Assembly: GCF_004522235.1 (NCBI RefSeq)
Contig: NZ_SDLT01000010.1
Coordinates: 127,948 to 191,947 of the forward strand
Source of the DNA: Amycolatopsis nivea
GTDB taxonomy: Bacteria; Actinomycetota; Actinomycetes; Mycobacteriales; Pseudonocardiaceae
Length of the DNA: 64,000 bases
Direction of reading: 5' to 3'
Under the pieces are notes generated by a model that saw only the letters and a list, made by a program, of their open reading frames with translations, had not been told where the DNA came from and searched no databases. Shown here piece by piece: positions 9,387 through 16,675 of the stretch (the stretch's first letter is position 1; the number at the start of each line of letters is the position of its first letter). The translations under genes were made by a program, and so were the position numbers.

Positions 9387-10468
9387 CGCTGCGGACGCGG
9401 CAAGCACTCGTGCGGATCAGGGCAGTGCTGCTGGCCGGGACCGTGCTCGCGCTGGTCACGTCGTACCTCGCGGTAAGCGGCGTGGTCCGGACAGCCGACC
9501 AGATCTCGTCCGCGACCAGCCGGGCGATCCTCGAGGTCGCGGCCGCGCGGGACGCCCTCGTGTCCGCCGACGCCGCCGCCATCGCCAGTTTCGCTTCCGG
9601 CGAAGCGAAACTGGCCGGTCCAGGACAGGAGTACGAAAACCGGATGGCGTCGGCGAGCCAAAGCCTCGCGCGCGTCGCGGAGTTCAACCAGGCAGGCGAG
9701 CCTGGCACCGGAACCCTGCAAACCGTCGAAGGTCTGGTCGCGTCGTACTCCGGAGCCATGGGCCAAGCGGACGCACACTTCCGGCAACCCGGCGGGGAAC
9801 TAGTCGGGCTGGCCGACCTCTGGTACGCGTCGCTGTTGCTGCACGGCCCCGACAACGTCCTCGACCTGCTGGGCAAACTGCAAAAAGACGAACGCGCCGC
9901 CCTGGACACCCAGATCTCCGGCACGAGAATGAGCGCGGGCCCGCTGATCCTCTGGCTCCTGCCGCCGCTCGTCCTGCTCGCCCTGCTGGTGTCGACGCAA
10001 GTCTTCCTCCGCCAACGCTTCCGCCGCCGCTTGAACCTGCCCCTGCTGGGCGCGACCGCCCTAGGACTGGGCGTCGTCGCGGGTCTGCTGCTGGCCGCCG
10101 CCTTAGCCGGACGCCTCGACACCGTGCGCAGCAGCGTGGACGAAGCAGTCGCCGTCCGAGAGAAAAGCATCGAAGCCGCCGACGCCGACGGCCACGCCCG
10201 CTTAGCCGCCCTCCTGTACCAACGCTGCGGCCCACCCGGCTGCGGGTCCACTGTGGACGATTTCCGCCGCCAAACCCTGTCCGCCTCGACCACCGCTCCA
10301 GCGCAGAACGCCATCACGTCCGCCGCCCGCGCAGTGACAACCGCCGGAACCGCAGCTACCGAATCCGGCGGCCTGCCAGTGCTGGTCCCGGCCGCCCTGA
10401 TCCTCGCCGGAGCCCTGACCGTCGTCGGCTTGTACCGAAGAATCGACGAATACCGGTACCGCCCATGA
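9383..10468 (+). CDS. Four-TM GlnX-like membrane sensor
   Basis: 361 residues from a GTG overlapping the vWA stop. TM1 is at about 11-34, a roughly 150-residue extracytoplasmic Ala-rich helical domain follows, then TM2 (186-207), TM3 (220-243), a second extracytoplasmic loop and TM4 (335-355). There is no kinase, HAMP or cyclase domain. This topology fits mycobacterial GlnX, which connects periplasmic GlnH to PknG. The next gene encodes a lipoprotein solute-binding protein and overlaps by ATGA (10465-10468), so the protein is the likely transmembrane relay. The GlnX assignment rests on topology and neighbours more than on clear sequence identity. Confidence 0.7.
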   Translation: MTLRTRQALVRIRAVLLAGTVLALVTSYLAVSGVVRTADQISSATSRAILEVAAARDALVSADAAAIASFASGEAKLAGPGQEYENRMASASQSLARVAEFNQAGEPGTGTLQTVEGLVASYSGAMGQADAHFRQPGGELVGLADLWYASLLLHGPDNVLDLLGKLQKDERAALDTQISGTRMSAGPLILWLLPPLVLLALLVSTQVFLRQRFRRRLNLPLLGATALGLGVVAGLLLAAALAGRLDTVRSSVDEAVAVREKSIEAADADGHARLAALLYQRCGPPGCGSTVDDFRRQTLSASTTAPAQNAITSAARAVTTAGTAATESGGLPVLVPAALILAGALTVVGLYRRIDEYRYRP

Positions 10469-11766
10469 ACCGTCCACTGTGGAAGAACCTGCTCCTGCTG
10501 ACCGCCGCCGCGCTGGTAGCGGCTTCGTCGGCGTGCGGAGTCGCCGCAGGCAGCAACACGCTGCAGGTGATCGGCGTCTGGACCGAAGGCGAGGAAGCCG
10601 CGTTCAACCAGGTCAAGCAACGCTTCGAAGCGAAGACCGGCATCGAAGTCCACTATCAAGGCACGCGCGCGGTAGAGCAGGTCTTGGCCGCAGACGTCCA
10701 GCAAGGTGCCGCCCCGGACATCGCAGTCCTGTCCAGCCCTGGCCTCTTGGCCGACTACGCCCGCCGCCAGGAAATCAAACCCCTCGACTTCCTGGAACCC
10801 CAAGCCGAATCCTTCTACGGCAGGCAATGGGTCAACCTGCAACGCCTCGGCACCGGAAAGCTCTACTCCGTCGCGGTGAAGGCCGACCTCAAAAGCGCGA
10901 TCTGGCACCGCCCGGCAACCCTGCCCGGCCCGAAACCCACCACCTGGCCGCAGCTGGTAACCCTGGCGAACAGCCAGAACACCCCATGGTGCCTAGGCTT
11001 AGCCGCCCCTCCCGCCTCCGGCTGGCCCGGCACCGATTGGGTCGAAGACATCCTGCTGCACTCCGCAGGCCCGGAGATCTACCGCCAATGGTCCGCCGGA
11101 ACTCTCCCGTGGACCTCAGACCCAGTGCGCAAAGCGTTCCAAGACTGGGGCACCCTGGCAGTACACCCGGGCGGCATCCAAGGCGGCGCCCCCTCCGCCC
11201 TGCTCACCGACTTCCGAGACGCAGCCCGCCCCCTCTTCGCCGACCCGCCAGGCTGCCGAATGGAACACCAGGGCTCGTTCGCGATGGGCAGCTACCAAAC
11301 CATGCACCTGCACACCCCGGCCGGCCCCCGCCCGCAACCGGGAACCGACTACGACTTCTTCCCGTTCCCCGGCTCCGGCGCGTCGGAGGTTTCGGCAGAC
11401 CTGGCCGCGATGTTCGCCGACACCCCGCAAGCCCGCCAGTTCCTGGAGTTCCTGGTCTCGCCGGAAGCCCAGCAAATCTGGGCAGGCAACCCCAACGCGA
11501 CCGCCTTCTCCGCAGGAACCGCTGTCGCGAAGAACGTCTACCGCGACCCAGTGCGCCGCAAGGTCGCCGACACCCTCACCTCAGGAAAACCCGTCTGCTT
11601 CGACGCCTCCGACCTAATGCCCAAAACCATGACCGGCGCCTTCTACCGAGCAATCCTCGAATACACCGCAGACCCCACCCAACTGGAACCGTTGCTGACC
11701 CGCCTAGAAGACACGAGAAAAAGCATCCCCAACGCAGACTGGCTCAACGTCCCCTGTGGACAGTGA
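10465..11766 (+). CDS. Extracellular solute-binding lipoprotein (family 1 type), orphan
   Basis: 433 residues. The signal peptide ends in a lipobox AASSAC with C24 as the lipidated cysteine. The mature part looks like a family 1 (sugar/maltose-type) binding protein: LQVIGVWTEGEEAAFNQV, TGIEVHYQGTRAVEQ, APDIAVLSSPGLL, and the late segment ARQFLEFLVSPEAQQIWA. It is larger than GlnH and from a different binding-protein family. No ABC permease or ATPase gene is adjacent, so a role in ligand sensing through the upstream four-TM protein is more likely than transport. It is translationally coupled to that gene. The ligand is unknown. Confidence 0.87.
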   Translation: MNRPLWKNLLLLTAAALVAASSACGVAAGSNTLQVIGVWTEGEEAAFNQVKQRFEAKTGIEVHYQGTRAVEQVLAADVQQGAAPDIAVLSSPGLLADYARRQEIKPLDFLEPQAESFYGRQWVNLQRLGTGKLYSVAVKADLKSAIWHRPATLPGPKPTTWPQLVTLANSQNTPWCLGLAAPPASGWPGTDWVEDILLHSAGPEIYRQWSAGTLPWTSDPVRKAFQDWGTLAVHPGGIQGGAPSALLTDFRDAARPLFADPPGCRMEHQGSFAMGSYQTMHLHTPAGPRPQPGTDYDFFPFPGSGASEVSADLAAMFADTPQARQFLEFLVSPEAQQIWAGNPNATAFSAGTAVAKNVYRDPVRRKVADTLTSGKPVCFDASDLMPKTMTGAFYRAILEYTADPTQLEPLLTRLEDTRKSIPNADWLNVPCGQ

Positions 11767-11769
11767 AGC

Positions 11770-11818
11770 CGTGAGGGGAACCCTCATTGACTCTGATTCC
11801 CCCAGGGTGGCCCTCACG
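11770..11818. repeat. Intergenic palindromic repeat, family A
   Basis: Outer arms CGTGAGGG (11770-11777) and CCCTCACG (11811-11818); inner arms ACCCT (11780-11784) and AGGGT (11804-11808). It sits 4 bp after the operon stop and may serve as its terminator. Confidence 0.7.
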
Positions 11819-11833
11819 ACCGTTCGCCGGTCC

Positions 11834-11880
11834 GTGAAGGGCTCCTTCACGGACGTGGATTCCCTCAAGGAGCCCTTCAC
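11834..11880. repeat. Intergenic palindromic repeat, family A' (GTGAAGGGCTCC type)
   Basis: Perfect 14-bp arms GTGAAGGGCTCCTT (11834-11847) and AAGGAGCCCTTCAC (11867-11880). A looser relative lies at 20864-20911. Confidence 0.75.
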
Positions 11881-11913
11881 GGCGCACCCGCCAGCGCCTC
11901 ACCCGCCCGCGAT

Positions 11914-11998
11914 GCGCCCCAATGCGGCATTGGGTGCGTCAGACGCAACGAACGCCACATTGGGTGCGTCACATGCACCCAATGCCACATTGGGGCGC
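11914..11998. repeat. Intergenic palindromic repeat, family B
   Basis: Outer arms GCGCCCCAATG (11914-11924) and CATTGGGGCGC (11988-11998) enclose the inner pair CATTGGGTGC (11958-11967) and GCACCCAATG (11975-11984). It is the same family as the element at the window start. Confidence 0.75.
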
Positions 11999-12280
11999 TA
12001 GCCCCGCCACGAACGAAACCGCCACCGATGCACCCAACAATCGGTGCACCCACAACCCCCGCACCCCGATACGAAGCTCTCCTGCACCCTCAGACCGTCA
12101 GCACAATCAAGCTTCGGGGTGCCCCACGCACGCCAGAGCGCAATGTCGCCGCCAGGCGACGAGCCGAGACACCCCGAGGGAGGATTCACCCGCCCCCAAG
12201 CCCAGTCAGCGGTACCCCAGTAACCACGACCCCACTTAGCGTGACCCACGCAGGAAGAACCAACCCGGAAGGACCGAGCA
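11999..12280. other. Intergenic region upstream of the cysteine-rich peptide
   Basis: No gene is recognised. TAGCGT at 12237-12242 could be a -10 element for the small peptide gene, without a clear -35. A GGAAGGA ribosome site lies at 12267-12273. Confidence 0.35.
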
Positions 12281-12373
12281 ATGATCAAACGCCTGTTCCA
12301 GACCGTCCTGCGGCACGGATGCTGCTCCGCCTGCACCGGCAAGGGCTGCGGCTGCTGCGCCAACTGCCACTAA
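12281..12373 (+). CDS. 30-residue cysteine-rich peptide
   Basis: A very short gene below usual length cut-offs. It has a strong ribosome site GGAAGGA 7 nt before the ATG, encodes 30 residues and ends in TAA, immediately followed by a perfect 10-bp hairpin. The N-terminal half (MIKRLFQTVLRHG) is a basic amphipathic helix. The C-terminal half carries seven cysteines at 14, 15, 18, 23, 25, 26 and 29, plus a final His, in CC, CxxC and CxC patterns suited to metal binding or crosslinking. It is not recognised as a named family. Convergent to the TetR gene. The ribosome site, cysteine spacing and terminator together argue it is real; the function is unknown. Confidence 0.65.
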   Translation: MIKRLFQTVLRHGCCSACTGKGCGCCANCH

Positions 12374-12379
12374 CCCCCA

Positions 12380-12406
12380 GGGGCCCGGCACCGAACGCCG
12401 GGCCCC
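12380..12406 (+). terminator. Hairpin terminator between the Cys-rich peptide and tetR
   Basis: GGGGCCCGGC (12380-12389), loop of 7 nt, GCCGGGCCCC (12397-12406). It begins 7 bp after the peptide stop and can serve both convergent genes. Confidence 0.7.
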
Positions 12407-12439
12407 ACCACGTCGCCCAGGGAAGGTCACCCCCGAGCT

Positions 12440-13009
12440 TCACCTCTTGACCCCGCGAATCAGCAACATCACCGACCCCAGCACATCCGCCCGATCGCGC
12501 GCCGGATGAAAAACCTGCCAATCCAACGCCACCACGAGCATCGTCCCGAACAACCCAGCCGCGGCCGTCGCGATGTCCAGCCCCTCCGGCAACCGCCCAG
12601 CCGCGTCCAAGCGCTCCAGCTGCGCCTTCACGACAGCGATCAGCTCTTCCCGCAGCAACGCCAACGTGTCGTGCCACCGCCCCGGCGTATGCCACAACTC
12701 GCTGACCACGATCTGCGAAAACCCCGGATACTCCGCGATGAACTCCAGCGTCGTATCCACCTGAGCCTCGATCACCGCCAACGGATCGTCGTCCGACCCG
12801 GCAGCCCGCAACCGCCCGGCGAGCAGATCCACGCCGAACCGCAGCAGCGAGTCGACGAGCCCGTCCTTGGACCCGAAGTTGTAGTAAACGGTCCCCTTGG
12901 CGACCCCGGCCTCCGCCGCGATGTCGTCCACAGTCAGCCCGACCAGCCCGCGACTGGCCGACAGCCGCAAGGTGGCCTCGAAGAGCTTCCGTTTGGTCGT
13001 TTCCCTCAC
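12440..13009 (-). CDS. TetR/AcrR-family repressor of the YhgE operon
   Basis: 189 residues from GTG 13009, which overlaps the YhgE stop as GTGA. The N-terminal helix-turn-helix is clear (LTVDDIAAEAGVAKGTVYYNF at about residues 26-46) with a variable ligand-binding domain behind it. It is the last gene of a three-gene coupled minus-strand operon (pseudo-ABC ATPase, YhgE-like protein, TetR), so it probably autoregulates through the 26-bp palindrome at 15674-15699. An upstream in-frame ATG at 13045 inside the YhgE gene is possible, but GTG 13009 gives a normal TetR N terminus. The effector is unknown. Confidence 0.9.
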   Translation of the reverse strand: MRETTKRKLFEATLRLSASRGLVGLTVDDIAAEAGVAKGTVYYNFGSKDGLVDSLLRFGVDLLAGRLRAAGSDDDPLAVIEAQVDTTLEFIAEYPGFSQIVVSELWHTPGRWHDTLALLREELIAVVKAQLERLDAAGRLPEGLDIATAAAGLFGTMLVVALDWQVFHPARDRADVLGSVMLLIRGVKR

Positions 13010-14931
13010 AGGCTCAGCTCGGGCTTGAGCGCCGAGACCGACCACACCCGGTGTTTGCGCGCCGCGAGGGTGGACAGCAGGATCCCGCCGACGAGGTACG
13101 CGACCAGCACCCCTACGTCACCGAGGATCTGCAGCGACGCGCCGGAGTACAGCAGGTGCCGGAACCCGTCGATGGCATAACCCATGGGCAGCACGATGTG
13201 CAGCGGATAGAGCGCGTCCGGGATCGTCTGCCACGGGAACGTGCCGCCCGCGCTCACCAGCTGCAGCACCAGCAGCACGAGCCCGAGGAACTTGCCGACC
13301 GCGCCGAAGAGCGCGTTCAACGCGTGCACGATCGACGTGAAAGCCAGCGACACCAGACAGGCGAAGCCGATCGCGCCCAACGGATGCGCCACGTGGATGC
13401 CGACCAGCCAGGTCACCGCGGCGAACAGCACGATCACCTGCCCCAGCCCCAGCACGGCCGAGGACAGCCAGCCGCCGAGCGCCACGCGCAGCGGCGACGC
13501 GCCGGCGGTGAGTGCGCGCGTCGACAGCGGGCGGATCAGCAGGAACAGCACGAACGCGCCGATCCAGGTGGCCAGCGAGATGAAGAACGGCGCGAGCCCG
13601 GCGCCGTAGGTGCCCGCGGACGCGACGCCGTTCGACGTGACCGCGACCGGGTCGGCGATCGTGTTCGCAGTGGCGGTCCGGGTCGGGTCGTCCGGGTTCG
13701 GGATCTGCTTCAGCCCGGCGGCGAGCCCGTCGCGCAGCTTCGCCGAACCGTCGGCGAGCTGGTCGGTGCCGGTGACGGCGGTCTTCTCGCCGTCGTTGAG
13801 CTTCGCCGCGCCGTCGCGCAGCTGGTTCGCGCCGTCGGACGCCTGCGCGATCCCGTTGGCCAGCTGCGGCGAGGCCGACGCGAGCTGGTGCGCCCCGTCG
13901 GACACCTGCCGGGCGCCGCTGGAGAGCTTCTGCAGGTCGCCGTTGGCGGACTGGATCTTCCCGTTCGCCTGGTTCGCGTCCGTGCGCAGCTTGTCGTAGT
14001 CGGCCAGGATCGAGTTCTTGAGATCCTCCGACATCCCGGATTCCTGCAGCTTCGCGGCCAGCTGGCTGCGGTAGCTGTCGATCCGGCCCATCACGTCGGA
14101 CGAGGCGGACGCGGCCAGCGAGCCCGCGTTCGCCACCTTCTGGTTGCCGTCGGCCACCTGGCCCGCCCCGTCGGCGAGCTTCTGCGTCTGGCTCGGCAGC
14201 TGCGCGGTGCTCGATTTGAGCGTGCCCAGCCCGGTCGCGAGACTGCTCGACCCGGTGGCGAGCTGGCCCGCGCCGTCGGACAGTTGATGTTGCCCGGTCT
14301 GGAGTTTCGCCGCGCCGTCGGCCAGCTGCTTGGCCCCGTCGGTCGCTTCGGAGATCTTGCCGTAGATGGTGGAGAAGCCGACGAGGAACTTGTCCGCCGC
14401 CTCGCTGCCCACCTTCTCCGCGATCGTCTTGCGGACCTGGTCGGCCACCTGTTTCGCGATGGTGCCGGACAGGTAGTTGTTGGCGTCGTTGGTGGTGAGC
14501 GTGATGGTCGCCTGCTCCGGCTCGAAATTGCCGGACGACAGCAGCGCCTTCGAGAAGTCGTGCGGGATGCCGATGGCGAACGAGTACTTGTCGTCGCGCA
14601 CGCCGTCCCGGGCGTCCTTTTCGGACACTTGGTGCCACTGGAAGGTGCCGGACTTCACCAGTTCGTCGGTCACCTCGCGGCCGACGTTGCGCTCGGCCCC
14701 GCCGGAGTCCTTCGCGCCGGCGTCCTCGGTGAACACCGCGGCCGGCAGCTTGTCGAGGCGGCCGTACGGGTCGTAGTTCGCGTAGAGGTAGAACGACGCG
14801 TACAGCAGCGGCACCATCACGAGCGCGAACATGGCGAGCTTCGGCAGGGTCCCGGTGGACAGCCTGCGCAGCTCGTTGCGCGCGATCCGGAACGCGTTCA
14901 GTCCGCCGGCCCGCTTGTGGGGGGTGGTCAT
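13006..14931 (-). CDS. YhgE/Pip-family ABC-2-type membrane protein
   Basis: 641 residues. TM1 lies near residues 30-45 (LAMFALVMVPLLYASFYLY), followed by a long extracytoplasmic region of repeated XLADGAxxL/QLADGS heptad-like repeats typical of YhgE/Pip proteins. At least five TM helices occupy the last 220 residues (LATWIGAFVLFLLI, VALGGWLSSAVLGLGQVIVLFA and others). YhgE/Pip relatives include phage-infection protein and ESX-linked proteins; here it is paired with an ATPase-like gene (ATGA overlap at 14928-14931) and a TetR repressor, suggesting an inducible export or envelope-stress function. The longer in-frame ORF upstream overlaps the ATPase gene and was rejected. Confidence 0.88.
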   Translation of the reverse strand: MTTPHKRAGGLNAFRIARNELRRLSTGTLPKLAMFALVMVPLLYASFYLYANYDPYGRLDKLPAAVFTEDAGAKDSGGAERNVGREVTDELVKSGTFQWHQVSEKDARDGVRDDKYSFAIGIPHDFSKALLSSGNFEPEQATITLTTNDANNYLSGTIAKQVADQVRKTIAEKVGSEAADKFLVGFSTIYGKISEATDGAKQLADGAAKLQTGQHQLSDGAGQLATGSSSLATGLGTLKSSTAQLPSQTQKLADGAGQVADGNQKVANAGSLAASASSDVMGRIDSYRSQLAAKLQESGMSEDLKNSILADYDKLRTDANQANGKIQSANGDLQKLSSGARQVSDGAHQLASASPQLANGIAQASDGANQLRDGAAKLNDGEKTAVTGTDQLADGSAKLRDGLAAGLKQIPNPDDPTRTATANTIADPVAVTSNGVASAGTYGAGLAPFFISLATWIGAFVLFLLIRPLSTRALTAGASPLRVALGGWLSSAVLGLGQVIVLFAAVTWLVGIHVAHPLGAIGFACLVSLAFTSIVHALNALFGAVGKFLGLVLLVLQLVSAGGTFPWQTIPDALYPLHIVLPMGYAIDGFRHLLYSGASLQILGDVGVLVAYLVGGILLSTLAARKHRVWSVSALKPELSL

Positions 14932-15656
14932 GCCCGGTCTCCCTCGGAGTTCTCGGTTTCGGCGGTCAGTTCGGCGGTGTCCGGGAGCTGCCGGGTCTGC
15001 TCGGCCTCGGCGGGTTCCGGCGGGGCGTACAGCCGGACCGGGTCCGGCTGCTCGACCTCGCCGACCTTGGCGGGCGGGCAGGGGAGCGCCGACTCGGGCG
15101 TCGTCGCGGCCAGCACCGCCACAGCGAACCCGCGGGCGGCGTGCTCCCTCGCGACCGCGGCCCAGGTCTCGACGTTGCTGGTGTGCCGGTCGGGCGCGTC
15201 GAGGACGAGCACGCGCACGCCGTCGCGTTCGGCGGCCAGCGCGGCGAGCAGCCGGATGCGCAGCGCGGGCTCGAGATTCTCGAACCGGCTGTCGGCGTAC
15301 GGAGCCGCGTCGTGCTGGGAGAGCCAAGCTGTGACAGCATCCTTGCTGGAAGGACGGTGTGCGAGCGCCAGTTCTTCGCCGGCGACGATGCGCAGCGACA
15401 AGGCCTCGTCCGGCTCGCTGACTCCCGGCGAGTCCACGACGGCCACGAGCCGCCGCAGGTCGCCCTCGGGTTCGGCGGTCACGGTCCCGGTGGTCGGCTT
15501 CAACCGCCCGGCCAGCGCGAGCGCCAGCGCGGTGATGCCGACGCCCGGTTCGCCGTGCACGACGGTGAGGCAGCCCTCCTCGACGGTGAGCGAGGTAGGC
15601 GGCAACAAGGGGCCGTGGGGACCCTTCAGGGACACCCGGTCGGCACGGACCTGCAC
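14928..15656 (-). CDS. Degenerate ABC-type ATPase (pseudo-ATPase) partner of YhgE protein
   Basis: 242 residues, ABC-ATPase-like in layout, but every catalytic element is altered. The Walker A region reads GEPGVGIT (35-42) with Ile in place of the essential Lys. The signature position reads NLEPALRIR instead of LSGGQ. Walker B is VLVLDAPD with Ala154 instead of the catalytic Glu. The tail is acidic. The GTG at 15656 is chosen because GGAG lies 8 nt upstream; GTG 15665 is the alternative. It is first in the operon, directly behind the palindromic operator. It probably binds or regulates the YhgE protein rather than hydrolysing ATP; this is inference. Confidence 0.78.
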   Translation of the reverse strand: MQVRADRVSLKGPHGPLLPPTSLTVEEGCLTVVHGEPGVGITALALALAGRLKPTTGTVTAEPEGDLRRLVAVVDSPGVSEPDEALSLRIVAGEELALAHRPSSKDAVTAWLSQHDAAPYADSRFENLEPALRIRLLAALAAERDGVRVLVLDAPDRHTSNVETWAAVAREHAARGFAVAVLAATTPESALPCPPAKVGEVEQPDPVRLYAPPEPAEAEQTRQLPDTAELTAETENSEGDRA

Positions 15657-15673
15657 AGGACACACTCCACGGA

Positions 15674-15699
15674 TTTTGAACTGACTAGTCAGTTCAAAA
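15674..15699. promoter_or_regulatory. Perfect 26-bp palindromic operator for the TetR/YhgE operon
   Basis: Half-sites TTTTGAACTGACT (15674-15686) and its exact reverse complement (15687-15699) with no spacer. It lies 18 bp before the first gene of an operon that encodes its own TetR regulator. It is AT-rich against a GC-rich background. Confidence 0.8.
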
Positions 15700-15764
15700 G
15701 TTAGACCTGACCTGGCGAGGTCGGCAAGGCGGCTCGCCGGACGTCACACCAAAGAGCGGCGGGC

Positions 15765-16658
15765 TCAGCGCAAGGCCCACGCTGGGTGTGCCTCCCAGGA
15801 CGTCCACAGCGGCCGGTAGCCCTGCCGGTGCCAGAACACCGACGACAGGGGATTGGTCGGGTTGTAATAGAGGTAGGTGCCGGTCGCGCCCTGGTTCAGC
15901 AGCTCGCGGTGCGCGCGGGCCATCAGCGCGCGGCCGATCCCGCGGCCGCGGCTGCCCGGGGCGGTGACGACGTTGTTCACGTACCCCCAGCACCCGGTCG
16001 GCAGCAGCTCGGCGGCCTCGTTCCCGGGCGCGGATTCCACCCAGTCGCATTGCGCGAGCGCCGCCACTTCGCCGTCGGCCTCGGCGAGCCAGGTCGCCTT
16101 CTCGCCGAGCGCGCGGCGCAGCGCCGGGCCGAGCAGCTCCGCGGTCTGCTCGCGTTTCCGGTGCGCGACAAGGCCGGTGTAGTCGAAGGTCGCGGTGCAC
16201 AGCGCCAGCGCCGCCGGATAGTCGTCGGGTCCGGCGAGGCGGATCGACGCGTCCGCGGCGGTTTCTTCCGGCGCGACGGCGGGGCGAACCGCCAATGCGG
16301 CCAACGGAACCAGCCCGTGATCGAGAAAAGCCCGGATGGCTTCGGCGTCGCGGCTCGGCCAGTTGACCACGCACGCCGAATCGGCGCCCGGCGCTTCAGT
16401 GTCCACTTGGGAGCGGAGCGCGCCGAGCAGCGCGTCGAACGCTTCGGTGCCCGCGGTTTCCGGATCCGGGAACAGCTGCCACACCTCGGCCGCCGACCAG
16501 AGCAGGGGAGCGTCGCCCGGACCGTGCCGGTAGCGCTGGAGCATCGCGGAAACCCGCGTGCCGGACGCCGTCACCGCGCGCAGCCGCTCGCCGCCCGCGA
16601 GCGGGACGGGCGGCGGCAGGAGCGGGTCGAGTTCGGCGAATCGGCCTGCGGAGCTCAC
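15765..16658 (-). CDS. GNAT-family N-acetyltransferase
   Basis: 297 residues with the acetyl-CoA site RGRGIGRALMARAH and the preceding strand YVNNVVTAP in the C-terminal GNAT domain (about 160-290). The N-terminal 150 residues look like a second, degenerate GNAT half, as in many actinobacterial tandem GNATs. The GTG start at 16658 is supported by a leaderless promoter: TACGCT (16665-16670 on the minus strand) 6 nt upstream. It follows the methyltransferase by 17 bp but appears to have its own promoter. The acceptor substrate is unknown. Confidence 0.85.
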   Translation of the reverse strand: MSSAGRFAELDPLLPPPVPLAGGERLRAVTASGTRVSAMLQRYRHGPGDAPLLWSAAEVWQLFPDPETAGTEAFDALLGALRSQVDTEAPGADSACVVNWPSRDAEAIRAFLDHGLVPLAALAVRPAVAPEETAADASIRLAGPDDYPAALALCTATFDYTGLVAHRKREQTAELLGPALRRALGEKATWLAEADGEVAALAQCDWVESAPGNEAAELLPTGCWGYVNNVVTAPGSRGRGIGRALMARAHRELLNQGATGTYLYYNPTNPLSSVFWHRQGYRPLWTSWEAHPAWALR

Positions 16659-16675
16659 TGCCGCAGCGTAGCCGG

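Noticed and set aside
5546-10468. Very long 1640-residue open frame across the signalling operon
   Set aside because: Arg/Pro-rich composition without domains except in its last part; only the segment from GTG 9383 (GlnX-like) is a real gene. The rest is a shadow of pknG and the vWA gene in high-GC DNA.
10465-11766. A classical ABC sugar uptake system
   Set aside because: Only the binding lipoprotein is present; there is no permease or ATPase nearby, and coupling to the four-TM protein favours a sensing role.
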